Assembly: GCA_019636275.1 (NCBI GenBank)
Contig: JAHBXY010000049.1
Span: 1 to 54,672 of the forward strand
Direction of reading: 5' to 3'
DNA from: Planctomycetota bacterium
GTDB lineage: Bacteria; Planctomycetota; J058
Length of the DNA stretch: 54,672 nt
Positions 42,914 through 48,304 of this stretch are shown here, piece after piece. A program made the translations under genes and the position numbers. Within the stretch, counting starts at the first letter, position 1; every line of letters begins with the position of its first letter. The notes below the pieces were generated by a model that saw only the letters and a list, made by a program, of their open reading frames with translations, was not told the origin of the DNA and did no database searches.

Positions 42914-43352
42914 CCGTCTTCTTCCGCGCCGCCTTGGGCGCGCTCGTCCGCCCCTTGCGCGGGTGAGCCGGGCCGCCCTGCGCCGCCTGCACGGTGCGCG
43001 TGTCGGGGCCGACGTCGGGCGCGATCGACGGCGGCGGCAGCTCGGTGCCCGCGCGCGGCGTCCCGGGCGGGGTCTCGACCGGCGCCGGCGCCTCGGTCGT
43101 GCCCGCCTCGAGCCAGCCTTCCTTGAGCCGATCCTCGACCAGACGGTCCATGGCCACGCCGGCCGACGCCGGCGTCGGGTACTCGCGCATGCGCGTCTGC
43201 CCCGGCAGGCCGACGTGCCCGCTGCGCACCATGACCCACTTGCCCTGGCGCGAGACCTCGTAGAACACCGTCGCCCCGCGCTCGAGCCGCTCGAGCCGCC
43301 GCACCGCCTCGAACGTGGGCGGCTGCGTCCGCCTGGCCGTCCTGCGCGTCAT
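42885..43352 (-). CDS. WGR-domain protein with Lys-rich tail
   Basis: The 155-residue protein starts at ATG 43352. Residues about 15-80 read as a WGR-like module: FEAVRRLERLERGATVFYEV, WVMVRSGHVGLPGQTRMREY, and a helix with KEGW at its end. WGR domains bind nucleic acid and occur in PARPs and bacterial DNA-associated proteins. A Pro-rich linker leads to a C-terminal tail KAARKKTVKARKKKSG, which is histone-H1-like and would favour DNA binding. It lies directly beside the repeat-array element, transcribed away from it. Confidence 0.75.
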   Translation of the reverse strand: MTRRTARRTQPPTFEAVRRLERLERGATVFYEVSRQGKWVMVRSGHVGLPGQTRMREYPTPASAGVAMDRLVEDRLKEGWLEAGTTEAPAPVETPPGTPRAGTELPPPSIAPDVGPDTRTVQAAQGGPAHPRKGRTSAPKAARKKTVKARKKKSG

Positions 43353-43507
43353 GTCCACCTCCGCCAACCGCTCGCGCCACCGCCCCGCGCGTCCACCTCC
43401 CGCAAGCCGGGGGCCCGCCCCTGCGACCACGACGCCAAGGCCTCGCGCGCCGCCCGCGCCGCCTCGTGGGACACGACCGTCCCGTCGCTCGCGGCCCTGG
43501 CGACGCT
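43353..43507. other. Left flank of the fold-back element
   Basis: This short stretch lies between the WGR start and the left direct repeat. On the minus strand one frame reads HEAARAAREALASWSQGRAP, which looks more like a real protein end than a shadow. It could be the remnant of a gene cut by the element, but I could not find the matching half on the other side. Confidence 0.3.
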
Positions 43508-43523
43508 TCGCCCGCGCGGCGCC
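43508..43523 (+). repeat. Left 16-bp direct repeat flanking the element
   Basis: TCGCCCGCGCGGCGCC is identical to 47031-47046 in the same orientation. It abuts the outer end of the left array, as a target-site duplication would. Confidence 0.55.
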
Positions 43524-43527
43524 TCCG

Positions 43528-44525
43528 GTGGCGGGGAGCGGCCATGAGCCCGACCTCGGGTCGGACGTCGGCCCGCGGTTCCTCGACGAGGGCAGGCCTG
43601 CGAGCACGGGCTCGCCGCTGGATGTCTGCGGGGTTCGTCGACGAGGGCGGTCGTGCGGCTGACCGCCCGTGAGCATGGTGCCGGGGCTGGACGTCGGCCC
43701 GGGGTCCGTCGACGAGGCGGTCGAGTGGCTGGCGCTCGTGAGCACGGTGCCCGGGCTGGACGTCGGCCCCCGCGGTTCGACGACGAGGGCGGTCGAGTGG
43801 CTGGCGCCCGGGAGCACGGGCTCGACGCTGGCCGTCGGCCCGGGGCTCGTCGACGAGGGCGGTCGAGTGGCTGACGCCCGTGAGCACGGTGCCGGGGCTG
43901 GACGTCGGCCCGGGTCCGACGACGAGGGCGGTCGAGTGGCTGGCCGCCCGTGAGCACGGTGCCGGGGCTGGCCGTCGGCCCGCGGTCCGACGACGAGGGC
44001 GGTCGAGTGGCTGGCCGCCCGTGAGCACGGTGCCGGGGCTGGCCGTCGGCCCGCGGTCCGACGACGGGGGCGGTCGAGTGGCTGGCGCCCGTGAGCACGG
44101 TCCCGGCGCTGGCCGTCGGCCCGCGGTCCGACGACGAGGGCGGTCGAGAGGCTGGTCGCCCGTGAGCACGGTGCCGGGGCTGGCCGTCGGCCCGCGGTCC
44201 GACGACGAGGGCGGTCGAGAGGCTGGTCGCCCGTGAGCACGGTGCCGGGGCTGGCCGCCGTCCCGCGGTCCGAAGACGAGGGCCGTCGAGTGGCTGGCCG
44301 CCCGTGAGCACGATGCCGGGGCTGGCCGTCGGCCCGCGGTCCGACGACGAGGGCGGTCGAGAGGCTGGTCGCCCGTGAGCACGGTGCCGGGGCTGGACGC
44401 CGTCCCGCGGTCCGACGACGAGGGCCGTCGAGTGGCTGACGCCCGTGAGCACGGTCCCGGGGCTGGACGCCGGCCCGCGGTTCGTCGACGAAGGGCCGTC
44501 GAGTGGCTGACGCCCGTGAGCATGA
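43528..44525 (+). repeat. Left array: about 14 tandem units of 69-72 bp
   Basis: The anchor GAGCAC (or GAGCAT) recurs at 43602, 43671, 43740, 43812, 43882, 43952, 44023, 44093, 44164, 44235, 44306, 44377, 44447 and 44518; most spacings are 70-71. A degenerate unit precedes at 43546. Each unit reads roughly GTCGAGTGGCTGGC, GCCCGTGAGCACGG, TGCCGGGGCTGG, then a CGTCGGCCCGCGGTCCGACGACGAGGGCG-type block (written here in parts: CGTCGGCCCGCGG then TCCGACGACGAGGG). The outer units are the most diverged. Because unit length is not a multiple of three, no single frame spans the array, so it is non-coding. Confidence 0.92.
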
Positions 44526-44819
44526 GTGCGTCCTGCGCTCGGGTGGTTGTCATGTGTTGGGCGCCGCTTCGGGGCTCAAACCTCCGCCCTCCCCGTCCGT
44601 CAACGCGGGCTCGTCCGGGACTTGGCCACGAATCGCCTCCGAGGCCCGCTCTCGCGGCTGATGCGATCCACGCCCGCGGCGGGACACATAATGCACACAT
44701 TTGAGACGCGCAATGTGACGCTGCGCCGGGTATCCTGTCTTGCTGGCGTGGCGCATTGGCCGTTCGGCCAGCGCAGGCGCGCCGCACCACCACCAACCAC
44801 ACCGCACGAAGGAGGGTCC
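44526..44819 (+). promoter_or_regulatory. Leader and promoter region of the HNH nuclease gene
   Basis: The 294 nt are clearly more A/T-rich than the surroundings. TATCCT at 44731-44736 fits the local TANNNT -10 pattern with an upstream A/T-rich stretch around 44690-44715. A small hairpin GGCCGTTCGGCC lies at 44758-44769. GGAGG ends 4-5 nt before ATG 44820. An in-frame extension to 44526 exists, but it has no ribosome site and shadow-like composition. Confidence 0.4.
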
Positions 44820-46166
44820 ATGAAGACGACCTCGCGCCGAGGCTCCGCCTCGTCCCTGCCGCTTCCCAAGGCCGAGCTCGAGGCGACCCTCGACGAGGCG
44901 CGGCGGATCGACGCCCTGATCGCCGACGTGGTCCGCCGCGAGCGGCAGGCCACCGCCGAGCTGGCCTACCTCCTCCTGCACGCCGAACGGTGCGACGTGC
45001 ACCGGGCCTTCGGCCACACGCGGATCGGGAAGTACGCGGTCGCTCGCGGCTTCGTCACGTCGGACAGGAAGGCCCGCGAGCTGATCGCGCTGGCCCAGGA
45101 GCTCGAGCGCCTGCCGCGCATGCGGATCGACTTTCGCGCCGGCCAGGTCGACTGGACCAAGGCCCGGACCGTCGCGCCGGTGGCCACGCCCGAGACCGAG
45201 GAGCGCTGGCTCGACCTGGCGAAGACCTGCACGAACCGCCAGCTCGAGGTCCTGGTCGCCGAGGCCAAGGGCCAGGAGGCGCCCGTGCGGCGGACGCTCA
45301 AGCAGACGAAGGAGCAGGCCGTCTGGCTCGACGAGGCCCTGCGCCTGGCGCGGCTGAACAGCGACCGCCCGCTCACCGACGAGCAGGCGCTCGAGGTCGT
45401 GTGCCGGGGCTACGCCGAGGGCGTGGCCAGCCGGGCCAACGCGGGACCGGCCTACCGGATCGTGATCCACAAGTGCGAGTGCGGCGCGCCGGCGACGCTC
45501 GGAGGCCGCGACGGGCCGGTCGAGCTCTCGCCCGCCAGCGAGGCGGCGGCGAAGCGCGACGCCGAGGTGCACGACCTCCGCACGGGCACAGGCAAGGTGA
45601 CGAAGACGATCCCGCAGTGGATCCGGCGCCTGGTCATGGATCGTGACGGCGGCGTCTGCAAGGTCCCGGGCTGCGGCGAGCGGGGCCGGCTCCACATTCA
45701 CCACGAGCCCGGGCGCGAGGCCACCGGGCACGATCCGGATCGCATGCTGCTCGCGTGCGATCGCCACCACCCTGACCGCCATAAGGGCTACATCGAGATC
45801 AAGGGCGACGCGCGGGTGGGTTTCCGCTTCTTCCTCGCCGACGGGACGGAGATCACTGACGCACCGGCGCCGGTCGCGCCCGTGAGCACGCCGGCCGCGC
45901 CGGTCGAGTCGGCGTCGACGGGCGTGCGGCAGAGCGCGGCGCAGGAGGAGGGCGAGCCGGCGCGGATCGCCGTGCTGGCGCTCATGGGCCTCGAGTGCAC
46001 GAAGACCGAGGCCCGCGAGCTCGTGCGTCGGGCCGGCGAGCGGCTCTCGGGACGAGGCGAGGACCGCTCGGTCGAAGCGCTGACGGCGGAGGCGTTGCGG
46101 CTCGTCGGCGAGGGCCTGGCCGGGCGCAGGGGCCAGCAGGTCGAACCGGGCGCTCGGTCGGCGTAG
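44820..46166 (+). CDS. DUF222 (13E12-type) HNH endonuclease with RuvA-domain-III-like C-terminus
   Basis: The 448-residue protein starts at ATG 44820 with GGAGG upstream. The DUF222 part (about 20-215) includes GFVTSDRKARELIALAQELE, FRAGQVDWTKARTVA and ATPETEERWLDLA. The HNH core is VMDRDGGVCKVPGCG (Cys 280, 285), LHIHHEPG (294-295) and LLACDRHHPDRHKG (Cys 313, His 316-317). Residues about 382-430 (ALMGLECTKTEARELVRRAG ... ALTAEALRLV) match the three-helix domain III of RuvA, which binds RuvB. A Pro/Ala linker (348-368) joins the two. The gene lies between inverted repeat arrays. DNA cleavage is expected from the family; the target is unknown, and the arrays are obvious candidates. Confidence 0.88.
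   Translation: MKTTSRRGSASSLPLPKAELEATLDEARRIDALIADVVRRERQATAELAYLLLHAERCDVHRAFGHTRIGKYAVARGFVTSDRKARELIALAQELERLPRMRIDFRAGQVDWTKARTVAPVATPETEERWLDLAKTCTNRQLEVLVAEAKGQEAPVRRTLKQTKEQAVWLDEALRLARLNSDRPLTDEQALEVVCRGYAEGVASRANAGPAYRIVIHKCECGAPATLGGRDGPVELSPASEAAAKRDAEVHDLRTGTGKVTKTIPQWIRRLVMDRDGGVCKVPGCGERGRLHIHHEPGREATGHDPDRMLLACDRHHPDRHKGYIEIKGDARVGFRFFLADGTEITDAPAPVAPVSTPAAPVESASTGVRQSAAQEEGEPARIAVLALMGLECTKTEARELVRRAGERLSGRGEDRSVEALTAEALRLVGEGLAGRRGQQVEPGARSA
45876..45890 (+). repeat. 15-bp array-like sequence inside the HNH gene
   Basis: GCGCCCGTGAGCACG, identical to the core of the array units, occurs in the linker region of the nuclease gene (codons about 353-357, APVST) and is followed by GCCGGTCGAGTCGG, similar to the unit start. 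It may be the seed or a relic of the repeat. Confidence 0.5.
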
Positions 46167-46200
46167 CGAAGCGCACGGGCTGCGGCGGCCGGATTCCGGA

Positions 46201-46219
46201 GCTTCGAAGTCACCCTCGC
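46201..46219 (+). repeat. Inner copy of GCTTCGNNGTCACCCTCGC
   Basis: This sequence, 35 nt after the nuclease stop, matches 47048-47065 outside the right direct repeat apart from one base of length and one change. It brackets the right array. Confidence 0.45.
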
Positions 46220-46320
46220 CGACGACGACCGCACCCCCGACGCGCGGACCGGTTGGTGACGGGACACCAGCGACTCGCGGCCGATCGACGCGCCTCGGGC
46301 CGACGCCCCGCGCCGGCACC

Positions 46321-47033
46321 GTGCTCACGGGTGTCAGCCACTCGACCGCCGTCGTCGACGAACCGCGGGCCGACGTCCAGCGCCGAGCCGTGCTCACCGG
46401 CGCCAGCCACTCGGCCGCTGTCGTCGCTGAACCGCGCGCCGACGTCCCGCGCCGAGCCGTGCTCACGGGCGTCAGCCACTCGACTGCCCTCGTCGACGAA
46501 CCCCGGGCCGACGCCCCGCGCCGAGCCGTGCTCACGGGCGTCAGCCACTCGACCGCCCTCGTCCACGAACCCCGGGCCGACCTCCAGAACCGCGACCGTG
46601 TTCACGGGCGTCAGCCACTCGACCGCCCTCGTCCACGACCCCCGCGCCTACGTCCAACACGCGACCGTGCTCACGAGCGTCAGCCACTCGACCGCCCTCG
46701 TCGACGAACCCGGGCCGACCTCCAGAACCGCGACCGTGCTCACGAGCGTCAGCCACTCGACCGCCCTCGTCGCTGAACCGCGGGCCGACGCCCGCGCCGA
46801 GCCGTGCTCACCGGCGCCAGCCACTCGGCCGCCCTCGTCGACGAACCCGCGGGCCGAGGTCCAGCGCCGGGCCATGCTCACGGGCGCCAGCCACTCGGCC
46901 GGCCTCGTCGACGAACCGCGGGCCGACCCCGCGCCGAGCCGTGCTCACGGGAACCAGCCACTCGGCCGCCCTCGTCGACGAACCGCGGGCCGACGACCCG
47001 CGCCGAGCCGTGCTCACCGGCTCCAGCCACTCG
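46321..47033 (-). repeat. Right array: 11 tandem units of about 69 bp, inverted relative to the left array
   Basis: The anchor GTGCTCAC (plus strand) recurs at 46321, 46390, 46459, 46528, 46598, 46667, 46736, 46804, 46874 (as ATGCTCAC), 46941 and 47010, spaced 67-70 with 69 the mode. Read on the minus strand, the unit is the left-array unit: CCCGTGAGCACGG, GTCGGCCCG, TTCGTCGACGAGGGCGG, TCGAGTGGCTGACG. Several neighbouring units share private changes (CCTCCAGAACC, CACGAGCG), indicating recent local duplication. Because 69 is 23 codons, short frames run through several units, but none spans the array. Confidence 0.92.
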
Positions 47034-47046
47034 CCCGCGCGGCGCC
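47031..47046 (+). repeat. Right 16-bp direct repeat flanking the element
   Basis: TCGCCCGCGCGGCGCC is identical to 43508-43523. It starts exactly where the last repeat unit stops matching (after AGCCAC). Confidence 0.55.
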
Positions 47047-47047
47047 G

Positions 47048-47065
47048 GCTTCGCGTCACCCTCGC
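47048..47065 (+). repeat. Outer copy of GCTTCGCGTCACCCTCGC
   Basis: This is the partner of 46201-46219, lying just outside the right direct repeat and 20 nt before the stop of the convergent lipoprotein gene. Confidence 0.4.
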
Positions 47066-47084
47066 GGCGGAGGGCGGTCGTCCC

Positions 47085-48053
47085 TCACCGCTCCACCTCC
47101 TCACCCGAGGTGGCCGCCGCGGGCCGTTTCGGCAGCCCGAGGGCGTCGAGGGCCAGCTCGCGGTAGACGGGGAACAGGGCATCCATCGCGGCCAGGTACG
47201 CGGCGCCGTCCACCTCGTAGGCGATGCCACGGACGGGCAGGAAGCCGGCGACGGCGACCTCCTCATCGGACGTGATGGAGCGGCCGCTGGTCACGCGGCC
47301 GCGCCCGGCGGCGTGGGTCACGTGGACCTCGGACCCGCGCTCGACCGACGCGCGCCCCTCGTAGACCCCGACCCGGAGGCGCACGCGCACGACCATGTCG
47401 GCCCCGGTCTCGCCCAGGAGCGCCGCATCGACCTCCTCGAGGGTCTGACCGCCGGCCGCCCCCTCGATCACCGGCAGGCCCGTCGCGGGGAGGACCTCGA
47501 AGCTCCGGATGCGCCCGGTGTCGTGCCCGACGGGGTTCAGGAGCCGCGCCAGGCTCGACGACCCGCGCGCCGCGGCCTCGTAGCCGTCGTAGGTCCGGCA
47601 GGCGCGGACCTCCGCGACGGGTCGCACGGCGACGCCGCGCGTCCCGAGGCCCTCGGCGAAGGCCGCGCACAGACGATCGGGCAGCGCGCCCTGCAGCCCC
47701 TCGTCGAACCGGGCGAGCCGCCGGCCGAGCCCGAGGAGCTGCACGAGGATCCCGACGTCCGTGAACATCGTCGGGTCGAACAGCGCCGCGCCCGGGAGCG
47801 GCGCGCGCCACGTGTGCGTGACGAGCTCCACCGAGAACTCGGCCAGGGCGACCTCGCGCACCCGGGGCTGCCCGGGCGCCGAGAGCGGCGCGAGGTCGTC
47901 GTCGCGCTCCCAGAACGCGGGCACGACCATGAGCGCCTCGAGGGCCGAGGGCCGACCGAGGTCGCTCACGCGTGGCGGTGGAGCGAAGCAGCCGGTCGCC
48001 AGGAGGGGGGCCGCGAGGAGGCAGACCCGGGCGGCCCGTCGGACGGCCCTCAT
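47085..48053 (-). CDS. Lipoprotein of unknown function
   Basis: The 322-residue protein starts at ATG 48053. The signal peptide RAARVCLLAAPLLATGC ends in a lipobox with Cys near residue 22. The mature part is a mixed alpha/beta domain with VALAEFSVELVTHTWRAP and MVVRVRLRVGVYEGRASVER, which fits a TolB-N/LpoB-like or GNA1162-like periplasmic domain, but I cannot assign it firmly. The final residues (AYLAAMDALFPVYRELALDA) are helical. The gene lies immediately outside the fold-back element, running towards it. Confidence 0.72.
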   Translation of the reverse strand: MRAVRRAARVCLLAAPLLATGCFAPPPRVSDLGRPSALEALMVVPAFWERDDDLAPLSAPGQPRVREVALAEFSVELVTHTWRAPLPGAALFDPTMFTDVGILVQLLGLGRRLARFDEGLQGALPDRLCAAFAEGLGTRGVAVRPVAEVRACRTYDGYEAAARGSSSLARLLNPVGHDTGRIRSFEVLPATGLPVIEGAAGGQTLEEVDAALLGETGADMVVRVRLRVGVYEGRASVERGSEVHVTHAAGRGRVTSGRSITSDEEVAVAGFLPVRGIAYEVDGAAYLAAMDALFPVYRELALDALGLPKRPAAATSGEEVER

Positions 48054-48151
48054 CGCCGCCGTCCCAGGCCCGTGACCCAGAGCACCGGCACGACGACCGG
48101 CGACAGCGCCAGCGCCAGCCACAGCGGGAGATCGACGAACACCACGCGCAC
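48050..48151 (-). CDS. Possible small membrane peptide
   Basis: A frame ending at 48050 encodes about 33 residues with one hydrophobic helix (FVDLPLWLALALSPVVVPVL) and a basic end. Its stop overlaps the lipoprotein ATG by 4 nt, and GGAGG precedes clustered GTG codons near 48145. It may be a coupled leader peptide or membrane partner. The longer upstream extension to 48277 looks non-coding. Confidence 0.35.
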   Translation of the reverse strand: MRVVFVDLPLWLALALSPVVVPVLWVTGLGRRR

Positions 48152-48304
48152 CTCCGCCCGGCCCCGCCCGGTGGGCGAGGCGAAGCACGGCGGGGACCGA
48201 TCGGCCAGGCCAGGCCCCGCCGGAGGTTGACGCGAGCGCTCGCTGGAAGAACGACAGCGCCGTGGTCGTTCCTTCAATCGGTCGCGGCGCGCGGACGCAG
48301 CCGC

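Larger units (their letters stand above)
43508..47046. mobile_element. Candidate fold-back element: HNH nuclease gene between two inverted repeat arrays
   Basis: The 3.5-kb unit consists, in order, of a 16-bp direct repeat, about 14 repeat units on the plus strand, a leader, a DUF222-HNH gene, about 11 units of the same repeat in inverted orientation, and the second 16-bp direct repeat. The two arrays form a roughly 1-kb imperfect inverted repeat around the gene. There is no transposase, integrase or reverse transcriptase. The nuclease is the only candidate for mobilising or expanding the arrays. Calling it mobile is inference from the direct repeats and symmetry. Confidence 0.5.

Noticed and set aside
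43349..43507. Host gene interrupted by the fold-back element
   Set aside because: A protein-like C-terminal fragment is visible on the left, but no matching upstream half exists beyond 47046; only a 3' UTR and an intact lipoprotein gene are there.
43528..44525. CRISPR array
   Set aside because: The whole 70-bp unit is conserved with no unique spacers between short repeats, and there are no cas genes.
43349..44802. Long frames through the left array as repeat proteins
   Set aside because: Unit length varies between 69 and 72 bp, so no frame keeps phase across units; predicted products are Arg/Pro/Ser-rich shadow-like.
44526..44819. N-terminal extension of the HNH nuclease
   Set aside because: A/T-rich leader with promoter-like sequence and no ribosome site; ATG 44820 follows GGAGG and begins a normal DUF222 protein.
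43508..47046. Retron, group II intron or integron
   Set aside because: No reverse transcriptase, intron domain V or integrase is encoded; units lack attC-like R/L sites.
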